A DNA stretch of 35,000 nucleotides from Arenimonas donghaensis DSM 18148 = HO3-R19 (GTDB taxonomy: Bacteria > Pseudomonadota > Gammaproteobacteria > Xanthomonadales > Xanthomonadaceae): positions 1 to 35,000 of the forward strand of contig NZ_AVCJ01000015.1 of the NCBI RefSeq assembly GCF_000743535.1. The letters run 5' to 3'. Position 1 is the first letter of the stretch; the number at the start of each line of letters is the position of its first letter. A model generated the notes under the pieces. The model saw nothing but the letters and a program-made list of their open reading frames with translations, was not told the origin of the DNA and did not search any database. The position numbers and the translations under genes are program-made. This document shows positions 15,564 to 24,244 of the stretch, one piece after another.

Positions 15564-16420
15564 GCGTGGCGGCGCCTTGCCGGTTCCCGGCGGTTCGATT
15601 CGGCCTCGAGCAGGGCCTGCTTGCGGGGCAATCCCCAGCGATAGCCACCGAGGCTGCCGTCGCCGCGGATGATGCGGTGACACGGCACCAGCACCGCGAC
15701 GCGGTTGCCGGCGCAGGCCCGGGCCACGGCCCGGGCGCCGCGCGGCATGCCCAGCGCGCCGGCGAGTTCGGCGTAGCTGCGGGTTTCGCCCACCGGGATG
15801 CGCATCAGGCATTCCCACACGCGCTGCTGGAACGCGGTGCCGACCAGTTCCACCGGCACGCTGCCCGAACCCTGCGCAAGCGCCTCGGCGACGGCGCGCA
15901 CCCGTGGTGCCAGGAACTCGTCGCGGCCGGCGTCGACGCGGCGCAGGCTGGCACGGGGAAACTCGTTTTGCAGATCGGCGGCAAGGCTGTCGCCATCGTC
16001 GCCCAGCAGTACGGCGCAGACGCCGCGTTCGGTCACCGCCACCAGCGCCTGGCCCAGGGCCGTGTCCACCAGTGACCAGCGGATCTCCAGGCCCTCGCCA
16101 CCGCGTCGATAGGCCTGCGGCGCCATGCCCAGGCGCGCGGCGCCGTTTTCATAGACGCGGCTTGGTGAACCGTAGCCGGCGTCGTACAGGGCGCGGGTGA
16201 CGTCGTGTCCGGCGCGCAGCCCCTGCTTGAGGCCGGCCAGGCGACGCTGGGCCCGGTACTCGGCCGGGCTCAGGCCGAACTGCTGGCGAAAGCGGCGCTG
16301 CAGGTAGGTGGCGCTCAGGCCGATGGCTTCGGCCAGCTCGGCCAGGCCCAGGTCGGCCTCGTCGAGCAGGCGGCGGGCCTGTTCAAGGCGGGGATCGGCG
16401 GGGGCGGCGGGGGTGTCCAT
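15560..16420 (-). CDS. Ada-like AraC regulator fused to O6-methylguanine-DNA methyltransferase
   Basis: Repairs O6-alkylguanine by irreversible transfer of the alkyl group to its own Cys. In the 286-residue protein an AraC-type helix-turn-helix region (about 10-105) is followed by a methyltransferase domain (about 110-275). That domain has the active site PCHR at 246-249 (Cys247), the preceding AGNRVAVLV block, and GYRWGLPRK near the end. E. coli Ada (354 residues) has an extra N-terminal zinc domain that repairs phosphotriesters and triggers regulation; it is absent here. Whether this protein senses damage or regulates genes is therefore open. No clear ribosome site precedes the ATG, and TAGTCT 12 nt upstream hints at a very short leader. 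Confidence 0.9.
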   Translation of the reverse strand: MDTPAAPADPRLEQARRLLDEADLGLAELAEAIGLSATYLQRRFRQQFGLSPAEYRAQRRLAGLKQGLRAGHDVTRALYDAGYGSPSRVYENGAARLGMAPQAYRRGGEGLEIRWSLVDTALGQALVAVTERGVCAVLLGDDGDSLAADLQNEFPRASLRRVDAGRDEFLAPRVRAVAEALAQGSGSVPVELVGTAFQQRVWECLMRIPVGETRSYAELAGALGMPRGARAVARACAGNRVAVLVPCHRIIRGDGSLGGYRWGLPRKQALLEAESNRREPARRRHA

Positions 16421-16431
16421 GCGGGCAAGAC

Positions 16432-16456
16432 TAGCCGGCGCCCGGAGGGCCGGCTA
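16432..16456. terminator. Inverted repeat between prc and the Ada-like gene
   Basis: TAGCCGGC and GCCGGCTA pair perfectly (8 bp) around a 9-nt loop. It lies 24 nt after the prc stop and 12 nt before the ATG of the Ada-like gene, both on the minus strand. It may be a weak terminator for prc or an operator for the repair gene. No T-run is present. Confidence 0.4.
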
Positions 16457-16479
16457 TCCGCTTCTTGCGGCCGGCGGCC

Positions 16480-18657
16480 TCATTCCGCCCAGATGGTCGG
16501 CTGCCGGGTGAGCGGCAGCACCTGGGCGGTGAGTTTGCCGTCGGACGACAGCAGGTCGAGCGCATCGGCCAGGATCGCCGCGGACTCGCGCAGCAGCGGA
16601 TCGGGTCCGTTCTTGGCGGCCTCTTCCTCGGCGGCCTGCTCGGCCACGCTGCGCTCGTTGTAGGTCAGGCCATCGTCCACCAGGGCAGCGTCGGCATCGA
16701 CCTCCAGGCCGGCGGCGACGCGCTCGTCGCGCCGCTGCTTGCGCTCGGCGGCGAGGCGGTCGCGTTCGGCGCGACGGACGTCTTCGTTCAGCGACACCTG
16801 CTTCTTTTCGCGCTCGCTGCGGAAACGTTCGACATCGGCCGCCCACCACTGGAATTCGGCGTCCTTGGCGACCCGCGCCTGGTGGTTGGCCACCAACTGC
16901 GGCGTCAGTGCCCCCAGGTTGCCGAGGTTGCCGTGCGGTGCCTGCGCGATGCGCGTGGCCGGCAGGGCATTGTCGTAGGTGCTTTCGCCGTATTCGGTGG
17001 CGTCCAGGCTGACCGGGAACTCGAGGTCCGGCACGACGCCGGCGTGCTGGGTGGTGCCACCGTCGACGCGGAAGAACTGCGCGACGGTCAGCTTGACCTG
17101 GCCGAACTTGATGTCGTCCTTGCGCGGGAAGCGGTCGAGGTCGATCAGGCTCTGCACGGTGCCCTTGCCGAAGGTCGGCTCGCCGATGATCAGGCCGCGG
17201 CCGTAGTCCTGGATCGCCGCCGCGAAGATCTCCGACGCGGACGCCGAGGCACGGTTGACCAGCACCGCGAGCGGGCCGTCCCAGGCAACACCGGCGTCGT
17301 CGTCGGCCTCGACGCTGACCCGGCCGCCGGTTTCGCGCACCTGCACGACCGGACCGCTGTCGATGAACAGGCCGGTCAGCTCCACCGCTTCGAGCAGGGA
17401 ACCGCCGCCGTTGTTGCGCAGGTCGATGACCACGCCGTCCACCTGCTCGGCCCGCAGCTCGCGCAGCAGGCGGGCGACGTCGGCGGTGGCCGAACGCGCG
17501 TCCTTGTCGCCGCGCCGGCGCGCATCAAAATCCAGATAGAAGGTAGGCAGCTCGACCACGCCGATGCGACGGTCGTCGACCTCGATGATGCGCTTTTGCG
17601 CCGCCTGCTGTTCAAGCTTGACCTTGTCGCGCTCGATCACCACCAGCTCGGGCTTGGCGTCCACGCCGGCCTCGGCCGGCAGGATGTCCAGGCGCACCTT
17701 GGTGCCCTTCTTGCCGCGGATCAGCTGCACGGTGTCGTCGATGCGCCAGCCGACCACGTCGACCATGGGGCCGGTATCACCCTGGCCCACCGCGATCACG
17801 CGGTCGCCGACGGTGACCTTGCCGGAGTTGGCGGCCGGGCCACCCGGCACGATGGTGCGCACCACGACGAATTCGTCCTGGCGCTGCAGCACCGCACCGA
17901 TGCCTTCGAGCGAAAGCCGCATCTGCATGTTGAAGTTTTCGGCGCTGCGCGGCGACATGTAGCTGGTATGCGGGTCGATCGAACCGGCATAGGCATTCAT
18001 GAAGGTTTCGAAGGCATCGTCCGAGCGCAGCTCGCCGACGCGCTCGGCCATGCCGGCGTAGCGCTTGCCCAGCGTCTTGCGGATTTCGTCCTGGTTGCGG
18101 CCGGCCAGCTTCAGGCGCAGCGCGTCGTTCTTGACGTACTTGCGCCAGGCTTCGTTGAGCTCGGCTTCGTTGGCCGCCCATTGCGCCTGCTCGCGGTCGT
18201 AGAGCCAGGTTTCGTCCTTGGAGAAGTCGAAGGGCTGCTTGAGCAGCGAGCGCGCGTAGGCCACGCGCTCGGCGACCCGGCGCTGGTAGGTGGCGAAGAT
18301 GTCGAAGGCCGGCGCCAGCTGCTGCGACTTGATGGCGTCGTCGTGGCGCAGGCGCTGCGCGTCGAAACGCTGGATGTCGGCCTGGGTGAAGAACAGCTTC
18401 TGGCCGTCGAGCGAATCGAGGTAGCGGCGGTGGATATCGGCCGACAGTTCGTCGTCAAGCGGCTTGGACCGGTAGACGTAGCGGCTGTCGGACAGGATGC
18501 CGTAGACCATGCGCATCGCCGCCGATTGCTCCACCGACGGCACCAGCGCGGGCGTGCGCGCGGCTGCGGTGTCTTCCGGGGCGGCGTTGCCACTGGCGGC
18601 AAGGGCCAGCGCCAGGGGCAGCGTGGCGGAGAGGGCGATGATCTTGTGCTTGAGCAT
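16480..18657 (-). CDS. prc: Tail-specific (carboxy-terminal processing) protease Prc
   Basis: Periplasmic S41 protease that degrades or trims proteins from the C-terminus; in E. coli it acts on PBP3 and, with NlpI, on peptidoglycan hydrolases. The 725-residue protein has an export signal (about 1-25), an N-terminal Tsp domain (about 40-240), a PDZ domain (about 245-330), and the S41 core (about 355-510). The likely catalytic Ser473 is in SASASEIF and Lys498 in TFGKGT, 25 residues apart as in E. coli Tsp. A charged C-terminal helical domain (about 530-725) completes the usual Prc length and rules out the shorter CtpA type. A GC hairpin lies in its leader. Confidence 0.93.
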   Translation of the reverse strand: MLKHKIIALSATLPLALALAASGNAAPEDTAAARTPALVPSVEQSAAMRMVYGILSDSRYVYRSKPLDDELSADIHRRYLDSLDGQKLFFTQADIQRFDAQRLRHDDAIKSQQLAPAFDIFATYQRRVAERVAYARSLLKQPFDFSKDETWLYDREQAQWAANEAELNEAWRKYVKNDALRLKLAGRNQDEIRKTLGKRYAGMAERVGELRSDDAFETFMNAYAGSIDPHTSYMSPRSAENFNMQMRLSLEGIGAVLQRQDEFVVVRTIVPGGPAANSGKVTVGDRVIAVGQGDTGPMVDVVGWRIDDTVQLIRGKKGTKVRLDILPAEAGVDAKPELVVIERDKVKLEQQAAQKRIIEVDDRRIGVVELPTFYLDFDARRRGDKDARSATADVARLLRELRAEQVDGVVIDLRNNGGGSLLEAVELTGLFIDSGPVVQVRETGGRVSVEADDDAGVAWDGPLAVLVNRASASASEIFAAAIQDYGRGLIIGEPTFGKGTVQSLIDLDRFPRKDDIKFGQVKLTVAQFFRVDGGTTQHAGVVPDLEFPVSLDATEYGESTYDNALPATRIAQAPHGNLGNLGALTPQLVANHQARVAKDAEFQWWAADVERFRSEREKKQVSLNEDVRRAERDRLAAERKQRRDERVAAGLEVDADAALVDDGLTYNERSVAEQAAEEEAAKNGPDPLLRESAAILADALDLLSSDGKLTAQVLPLTRQPTIWAE

Positions 18658-18690
18658 GAGTACGGTCCGGTGCGTCAGGGGCCCACTTTG

Positions 18691-18712
18691 CGCCCCGGCC
18701 GCGACCGGGGCG
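18691..18712 (-). promoter_or_regulatory. GC hairpin in the prc leader
   Basis: CGCCCCGG and CCGGGGCG form a perfect 8-bp stem with a 6-nt loop, about 35 nt upstream of the prc ATG. TATGCT near 18746-18751 on the minus strand could be a -10 box for prc, but no -35 box was found. Role unknown. Confidence 0.35.
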
Positions 18713-18765
18713 TGTGCCGATAGTGCTGGCTGTGGGCACGGTTTCGAGCATACCCCGCCCGGCGT

Positions 18766-19773
18766 TCAGGCGGTGTCGGCGACGAATCCGGCTTCAGCGG
18801 CCATTCGGTCCGCGTGGTAGGAAGAACGCACCATCGGACCGGACGCCACGTGCGTGAAGCCCAGGGCCAGGCCGGCGGCCTCGAGGGCCTTGAATTCTTC
18901 CGGGGTCCAGTAACGCACCACCGGGTGATGGTGCGGCGTGGGCTGCAGGTACTGGCCGATGGTGATCATGTCGACGTCGTGCGCGCGCAGGTCGCGCAGC
19001 GTGGCCATGACCTGTTCGAAGGTTTCGCCCAGCCCCAGCATGATGCCGGACTTGGTGGGAACCTCGGGATGCTGGGCCTTGAAGCGCTTGAGCAACTGCA
19101 GCGACCACTGGTAGTCGGCGCCCGGGCGCACGTTGGGATACAGGTCGGGCACCGTTTCGAGGTTGTGGTTGAACACGTCCGGCGGCGACTGCGCGAGGAT
19201 CTCCAGGGCCCGGTCCATGCGGCCCTTGCCGCGGAAATCGGGCGTCAGGATTTCGATCTTCAGGGCCGGCGACAGGGCCCGCGACTCGCGGATGCAGTCG
19301 ACGAAATGCTGGGCGCCGCCATCACGCAGGTCGTCGCGGTCCACCGACGTGATCACGACGTACTTCAGGCCCATGTCGGCGATGGTCCGGGCCAGGCTGG
19401 CCGGCTCGCTGGCGTCGGGCGGCTTGGGCCGGCCGTGGGCGACGTCGCAGAAACTGCAGCGGCGGGTGCAGACCTCGCCCAGGATCATGAAGGTGGCGGT
19501 GCCGTGGCTGAAACATTCGTGGATGTTCGGGCAGCTGGCTTCTTCACAGACCGTGACCAGGCGGTTCTCGCGCAGTTTGCTCTTGAGCTTCTGGACCGCG
19601 TTGCCGGACGGAATGCGCACCCGGATCCAGCTGGGTTTTCGCAGGATAGGCGCGTTTTCGTCGAACTTGACCGGGCTTTTGCCGATCTTGTCGCCGCCCA
19701 GCTGCTTCTGGCCTTCCACCAGGGGCGAACCCAGCACCTGCAGCGGGATGGACTTGGCGGGGGAATCGGACAT
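18766..19773 (-). CDS. lipA: Lipoyl synthase
   Basis: Radical-SAM enzyme that inserts two sulfurs into octanoyl groups on the E2 subunits of 2-oxoacid dehydrogenases and on GcvH. In the 335-residue protein the auxiliary cluster is bound by Cys76, Cys81 and Cys87 ([12 protein letters not shown]). The radical-SAM cluster is bound by Cys102, Cys106 and Cys109 (CTRRCSFC), and the RSSYHA segment near the end gives the Ser ligand of the auxiliary cluster. Length and motifs are standard. It follows lipB by 6 nt and catalyses the next step. Confidence 0.98.
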   Translation of the reverse strand: MSDSPAKSIPLQVLGSPLVEGQKQLGGDKIGKSPVKFDENAPILRKPSWIRVRIPSGNAVQKLKSKLRENRLVTVCEEASCPNIHECFSHGTATFMILGEVCTRRCSFCDVAHGRPKPPDASEPASLARTIADMGLKYVVITSVDRDDLRDGGAQHFVDCIRESRALSPALKIEILTPDFRGKGRMDRALEILAQSPPDVFNHNLETVPDLYPNVRPGADYQWSLQLLKRFKAQHPEVPTKSGIMLGLGETFEQVMATLRDLRAHDVDMITIGQYLQPTPHHHPVVRYWTPEEFKALEAAGLALGFTHVASGPMVRSSYHADRMAAEAGFVADTA

Positions 19774-19779
19774 GGGGCC

Positions 19780-20484
19780 TCAGGCAACAGGGAGATCGGG
19801 GAGGCCGGGCTCGGGCCGGGCCTGCAGGCCAAGCCGGCGGGACAGGGCCTCGACCAGCAGCGGCTTGACCGCGGCGGGGTCGCCAGGGCCGCCCAAGTCT
19901 AGCACCGAGGTCACTTCCAAGCCTTGGAATCCACAGGGATTGATGCGGGAGAAGGGCTCGAGGTCCATGGCGATATTGAAGGCCAGGCCGTGGAAGCTGC
20001 AGCCGCGCCGGACGCGCAGGCCCAGGGCCATGACCTTGCGGCCGGCCACGTAGATGCCCGGGGCGCCGTCGCGGCGCTCGCCGGTGATCCCGTAGCCGGC
20101 CAGTACGTCGATCACGGCCGATTCGATCCGGCAGACGAGCTCGCGCACGCCCAGGCCCAGCCGGCGCAGGTCCACCAGCGGGTAAGCCACCAGCTGGCCG
20201 GGGCCGTGGTAGGTGACCTGGCCGCCGCGATCGACCTGCAGCACCGGGATGTCGCCCGGGGCGAGCACGTGTTCGGGCTTGCCGGCCTGGCCGAGCGTGA
20301 ACACCGGGTCGTGTTCGACCAGCCACAGTTCGTCGGTGGTTTCTGGTCCGCGGGCGTCGGTCAGCGCCTGCATGGCGCGCCAGACCGGTTCGTAGGCCTG
20401 GCGACCCAGGTCCCGCACGAGCCAGGGCCGCGGGCCCGCCACGACACGATCGGTGACCCCGCAGGCAGCCGCTACAGCGTCCAC
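19780..20484 (-). CDS. lipB: Octanoyl-[acyl carrier protein]:protein octanoyltransferase
   Basis: Moves octanoyl from acyl carrier protein to lipoyl domains, the step before LipA. The 234-residue protein has the signature [14 protein letters not shown] at 86-99, Lys150 in [10 protein letters not shown] and the catalytic Cys184 in INPCG. The GTG at 20484 overlaps the upstream gene by 13 nt and has no strong ribosome site. A GTG near codon 15 could be the true start, since the conserved part begins only around residue 20. It is probably co-transcribed with the DUF493 gene and lipA. Confidence 0.95.
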   Translation of the reverse strand: MDAVAAACGVTDRVVAGPRPWLVRDLGRQAYEPVWRAMQALTDARGPETTDELWLVEHDPVFTLGQAGKPEHVLAPGDIPVLQVDRGGQVTYHGPGQLVAYPLVDLRRLGLGVRELVCRIESAVIDVLAGYGITGERRDGAPGIYVAGRKVMALGLRVRRGCSFHGLAFNIAMDLEPFSRINPCGFQGLEVTSVLDLGGPGDPAAVKPLLVEALSRRLGLQARPEPGLPDLPVA

Positions 20485-20750
20485 TTCACCGCCGGGTGCT
20501 CGCGCAGCGCGCCGTGCGCGGCGTCGTAGTCCTCGCGGCTGTGCGCCTCGAAGACCAGGGTGACCGAGACGTAGTTGCCCTTCACGGAGGGCTTGATCGA
20601 CAGGCGGTCGCGGTAGACGGTCAGGCCCAGGGCCTCGAGCACCATCGGCATCACCAGGTGCAGGTCGGCTTCGGCCGAACCCATGGCGCAGATCTCAAAG
20701 AGGCCCGGGAACTGGAAACCGTGGTCGGGATTGTCGGAATGGATGGACAT
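20472..20750 (-). CDS. ybeD: DUF493 / YbeD-family protein
   Basis: A 92-residue cytoplasmic protein of the DUF493 family, which has a small ferredoxin-like alpha/beta fold of unknown role. The block [14 protein letters not shown] near the start and [16 protein letters not shown] near the end are typical. E. coli also places ybeD next to lipB. I chose ATG 20750 because the conserved part begins directly there. In-frame starts at 20759 (ATG) and 20786 (TTG) exist without better ribosome sites. The gene overlaps lipB. Confidence 0.9.
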   Translation of the reverse strand: MSIHSDNPDHGFQFPGLFEICAMGSAEADLHLVMPMVLEALGLTVYRDRLSIKPSVKGNYVSVTLVFEAHSREDYDAAHGALREHPAVKWTL

Positions 20751-20789
20751 GCCCTGCATTATGGGGGCGACCGCGCCCCTGCCCAAGGG

Positions 20790-21914
20790 TCAAGGCGCCT
20801 CCACCCGCACCCGGTTCCGGCCCTCGGCCTTGGCGCGGTACATGGCCCGGTCGGCGGCGCGGTACAGCTCCGCGCCGGCCTCCCCGGCCTCGGGATGCAG
20901 CACCGCGACGCCGATGCTGACCGTGATCGCCAGCGGGCCTTCGCGCAGCTGCAGCGGGCGCTGTTCCAGGCTGGCACGGAAGCCCTCGGCGACCACCGCG
21001 GCGGCGTCCGCCGCGTAGCCGGGCAACAGCACGCCGAACTCCTCGCCGCCCAGGCGCGACAGGTGGGCGCCGGGGGCCTGGACCATTTCCCGCAGGCGGT
21101 CGGCGAAGCGCACCAGGCAGGCGTCGCCGGCGTCGTGGCCGTGTTCGTCGTTCACGCGCTTGAAGTGGTCCAGGTCCAGCACCAGCATCGCCAGCGGCCG
21201 ACCGGTCCGGCGCGCCTCGCCCACGTGGTGCTCGAGCGCCCCACCGAAGGCGCGCCGGTTGGCGACGCCGGTCAGCGGGTCGATGCGGCTCAGGCGCTCG
21301 TACTGGTCGCGCTGCAGCCGCAGCGCGTCGTAAAGGTCCAGGTGCTGCTGGTACTCGCGGTAGCTGCGCAGCAGCACCACGGCCAGGTAGATCGAATAGG
21401 CCGCGACCGTGACCTCGACCGCCAGGGATTCGTCGGTCCGTGGCAGCAGCAGGGGCGCCGGCAGGTAGATCAGCGCCACGCCCAGCAGGGCGCGGTTGCG
21501 GCGCAGCGCATAGTTGTGGGCGAACGCCGTGGCGAAGGCGATGGTGCACAGCAGGGCCGCACTGCGTCCGCCGGCGAGGTGGGGGTCGAGCAGGATCCAG
21601 CTCAACACGCCGCCCCAGAGCGCCGCGGTCACCAGCACCACGCTCCACTGGCGGTCGAGCCAGCGGCTGATGCCGGCGGCGCCGGCCTGCTCGTCGGGGA
21701 CCGCGGGCCAGAGACGAAGCGCCGCCAGGACCATGAAGGCCATCGTGATGCCCGCCCAGGCCAGGGTGTGCTGGACCATCACCGCGCCGGGCGCCGACAC
21801 CACCAGCCAGCCGATCACGTAGAACAGGCCACCCGCGACCAGGCGCTGGCGGGTGTCGGCCGCTTCGCGGGCCAGGCGCATCACTGCCAGTTCGTCGCCC
21901 TCTGCCTTGCGCAC
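20790..21914 (-). CDS. Membrane GGDEF diguanylate cyclase
   Basis: Predicted to make cyclic di-GMP. The 374-residue protein has about six membrane segments (about 28-185), a short coiled linker (about 187-210) and a GGDEF domain (about 211-372). The active site is intact as GGEEF at 289-293, with DPLTGVANRRAF and DLDHFKRVND upstream. The product-inhibition site (RxxD, five residues before GGEEF) is replaced by APGA, so feedback control is probably missing. The start is GTG 21914; ATG 21881 is possible. It sits between dacC and ybeD on the same strand; its signal is unknown. Confidence 0.9.
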   Translation of the reverse strand: MRKAEGDELAVMRLAREAADTRQRLVAGGLFYVIGWLVVSAPGAVMVQHTLAWAGITMAFMVLAALRLWPAVPDEQAGAAGISRWLDRQWSVVLVTAALWGGVLSWILLDPHLAGGRSAALLCTIAFATAFAHNYALRRNRALLGVALIYLPAPLLLPRTDESLAVEVTVAAYSIYLAVVLLRSYREYQQHLDLYDALRLQRDQYERLSRIDPLTGVANRRAFGGALEHHVGEARRTGRPLAMLVLDLDHFKRVNDEHGHDAGDACLVRFADRLREMVQAPGAHLSRLGGEEFGVLLPGYAADAAAVVAEGFRASLEQRPLQLREGPLAITVSIGVAVLHPEAGEAGAELYRAADRAMYRAKAEGRNRVRVEAP

Positions 21915-21930
21915 CTCACCGCCCCCGCCT

Positions 21931-21947
21931 GCCCGGCCGCGCCGGGC
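21931..21947 (-). terminator. Short hairpin between dacC and the GGDEF gene
   Basis: GCCCGGC and GCCGGGC pair perfectly around a 3-nt loop, 12 nt after the dacC stop. No T-run follows, so read-through into the GGDEF gene is likely. Confidence 0.35.
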
Positions 21948-21958
21948 TCATCCGCAAG

Positions 21959-23182
21959 CTATTCGCTTTCCCACCACAGCCAGAAATCGTCGCTCATGCG
22001 CTTGAAGAAACCGCCCTCGGCCACGTCGGCCAGCGCCACCAGCGGTCGCTCGGCCACGACCTCGCCGTCCAGGCTCAGGCGCAGCGTGCCGATGGCCTGG
22101 CCGCGGGTCACCGGCGCGACGAGCTGCTTGGGCACGTCCATGCTTGGCTTGAGTTCGCCGTAACGGCCGCGTGGCACGGTCACCAGCAGCGGCTCGCTGA
22201 CGCCCAGCGACACCGTGTCGGCGGCACCGCGCCAGATCGGGTGCTCGGCGACCTGGTCGCCGGCGCCGTAGACGCTATGGGTTTCGAAGTGGCGGAAGCC
22301 CCAGTTGAGCAGGGCCAGGTTGCCCTGCTCGCGCAAGCGGAAGCCTTCGTTGCGGCTGTTGGTGTCGATGCCCAGCACCGCCGACACCAGGCGCTGGTCG
22401 CCGCGCTTGGCCGAAGCGGCCAAGCAATAGCCCGCGGCCGAGGTATGGCCGGTCTTGAGGCCGTCGACGCTGTCGTCCTTCCACAGCAGGCCGTTGCGGT
22501 TGTACTGCTGGATGCCGTTGTAGGTGAATTCCTTGATCTTGTAGAGCGCGTAGTGATCCGGGAAGTGGTTGATCAGCGCGCGAGACAGCGTCGCGATGTC
22601 GCGCGCGGTCATCAGGTGGCCTTCGGCGGTCAGGCCGTGGGCGTTTTCGAAACGCGAGCCGTTCATGCCCAGCTTGGCGGCATAGGCGTTCATCATGTCC
22701 ACGAAAGCGGCCTCGCTGCCGCCGACGTGTTCGGCCAGCGCGATCGCGGCGTCGTTGCCGGACTGGATGACCAGGCCATGCAGCACGTCGTCGAGCTTGA
22801 CCTCGGTATTGACCTCCAGCGCGCTGTAGCTGCCGTCGGTGCCGGCGCCGCCCTGGCGCCAGGCGTTTTCGCTGATCTTGACCTTGTCGTCCAGCGACAC
22901 CCGCCCTGCCGCGACCTCGGCCGCGACGACGTAGGAGGTCATCACCTTGGTGATGGACGCGGGGTTGAGCGGCTGGTCGATGTTTTCACCCGCCAGCACC
23001 TGGCCACTGGTGTGGTCCATCAGGATCCACGCCTTGGCGCCCTCGGGCACCGGGGCTTCCGGCGTTGGCGGTGGCGCCATTTCGGGGGTGGCGGGCTTCG
23101 GCACCGGGGCCGGGGCCTGGGCGGAGGCACCGCCGGCGAGCATCGCCGCCAGCAGGAAGGACAGGAAACGGGAAACAGGCAT
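21959..23182 (-). CDS. dacC: D-alanyl-D-alanine carboxypeptidase (PBP5/6 type)
   Basis: Periplasmic penicillin-binding protein that removes the last D-Ala from peptidoglycan stem peptides. The 407-residue protein has an export signal (about 1-21) and a Pro/Ala-rich linker (about 22-48). The serine-protease fold carries SITK at 76-79 (nucleophile Ser76), SGN at 141-143 and KTG at 243-245. A C-terminal beta domain and an amphipathic end rich in Trp/Phe, probably the membrane anchor, complete the protein. I chose ATG 23182 ahead of the signal peptide; a start at 23242 would bury it. The dacA/dacC choice of name is by analogy. Confidence 0.93.
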   Translation of the reverse strand: MPVSRFLSFLLAAMLAGGASAQAPAPVPKPATPEMAPPPTPEAPVPEGAKAWILMDHTSGQVLAGENIDQPLNPASITKVMTSYVVAAEVAAGRVSLDDKVKISENAWRQGGAGTDGSYSALEVNTEVKLDDVLHGLVIQSGNDAAIALAEHVGGSEAAFVDMMNAYAAKLGMNGSRFENAHGLTAEGHLMTARDIATLSRALINHFPDHYALYKIKEFTYNGIQQYNRNGLLWKDDSVDGLKTGHTSAAGYCLAASAKRGDQRLVSAVLGIDTNSRNEGFRLREQGNLALLNWGFRHFETHSVYGAGDQVAEHPIWRGAADTVSLGVSEPLLVTVPRGRYGELKPSMDVPKQLVAPVTRGQAIGTLRLSLDGEVVAERPLVALADVAEGGFFKRMSDDFWLWWESE

Positions 23183-23254
23183 CCGGCGAAAACTCCAGTT
23201 ATTCAGGGGCCCGCGCGCAGGCGCAGGCCGTGGACAGGGCAATGATGCTAGCCC

Positions 23255-24244
23255 CTATTCGATGAACACGCGCGGGCTGGGCAGGCCCAGGGCGTGCAGG
23301 CGTTCAATGACGTCGGCGGTGGCGGCGGCCGCCAGCGGGCCCACGCGCACCCGCCAGAGCTTGCTGCCGTTGATCCGCACCGAGGCGACTTCCACGCCGT
23401 CGATGCCGGCGTCCTCGATCTGGCGGGCGATGCGGCGGGCATTGTCGCGTTCGCGGTAGGCGCCGACCTGGATGATGCGACGGCGGCCGTCGTCGGCCAC
23501 CCTCACGGTGGATGCCGGCCCCGGCGCCGGCGCGGTGGTCGCCGCGCCCGCTGCGTTGGCCGCGAGCCGCGGCGCGTCATCGCCGGGCAGCAGCGCGCGC
23601 ACCTCGACCTGGGCGGTGCCGCTGCGGTCGATCCCCAGCTTCACCGCGGCGGCGTAGCTGAGGTCGATGATGCGGCCGGCGTGGAAGGGCCCGCGGTCGT
23701 TGACCCGGACCACCACGGACTCGCCGGTGTCCAGGCGCGTCACCCGGGCGAAGCTGGGCAGGGGCAGGGTCTTGTGCGCGGCGGAGAAGCTGCACATGTC
23801 GTAGATTTCGCGGCTCGAGGTATGCCGGCCGTGGAACTTCTGGCCGTACCACGAGGCGGTGCCGCGCTCGACGTATCCCTCGGCGCTGTCGAGCACCCGG
23901 TAGCTGCGCCCCAGCACGGTATAGGGAGACCGGTTGCCGTAGCGGGCGCGGTCCTCGTGCCGCGGTTCGGGCTCCACCAGCCCGGAGATGTCCAGGGCAT
24001 CGCGGGGTGCCGAGTCGGCGACACCGGGGGCGTACAGGCCGCCGGCCGTGTAGTCCTCGTCCCGGTGTTCACGCACTTGCAGGCAGGCCGCCTGCAGCGC
24101 CTGCGCCGAAGCCGCCGCAGGCGCCGACGCCGCGGCCGCCCGCGGTGCATCGGCGGCCGGCGCGGTGGCCGGTGCCACCGGGCGGGTGGGCTTGCCGGCG
24201 CAGGCCGCCAGCAGCAGCACCACGCAGGCCAGGCCGGCCCTCAT
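23255..24244 (-). CDS. rlpA: RlpA-family septal-ring lytic transglycosylase lipoprotein
   Basis: Outer-membrane lipoprotein that in Pseudomonas cleaves naked glycan strands and helps daughter cells separate. The 329-residue protein has a lipobox LLAAC with the lipidated Cys15, an Ala/Pro-rich linker, and a double-psi beta-barrel (about 128-215) with ASWYGQKFHGRHTS and VRVNDRGPF. After a second linker comes a C-terminal SPOR domain (about 255-329) that targets septal peptidoglycan. The ATG overlaps the mltB stop (ATGA), so the two wall-cutting enzymes are probably coupled in translation. Confidence 0.94.
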   Translation of the reverse strand: MRAGLACVVLLLAACAGKPTRPVAPATAPAADAPRAAAASAPAAASAQALQAACLQVREHRDEDYTAGGLYAPGVADSAPRDALDISGLVEPEPRHEDRARYGNRSPYTVLGRSYRVLDSAEGYVERGTASWYGQKFHGRHTSSREIYDMCSFSAAHKTLPLPSFARVTRLDTGESVVVRVNDRGPFHAGRIIDLSYAAAVKLGIDRSGTAQVEVRALLPGDDAPRLAANAAGAATTAPAPGPASTVRVADDGRRRIIQVGAYRERDNARRIARQIEDAGIDGVEVASVRINGSKLWRVRVGPLAAAATADVIERLHALGLPSPRVFIE

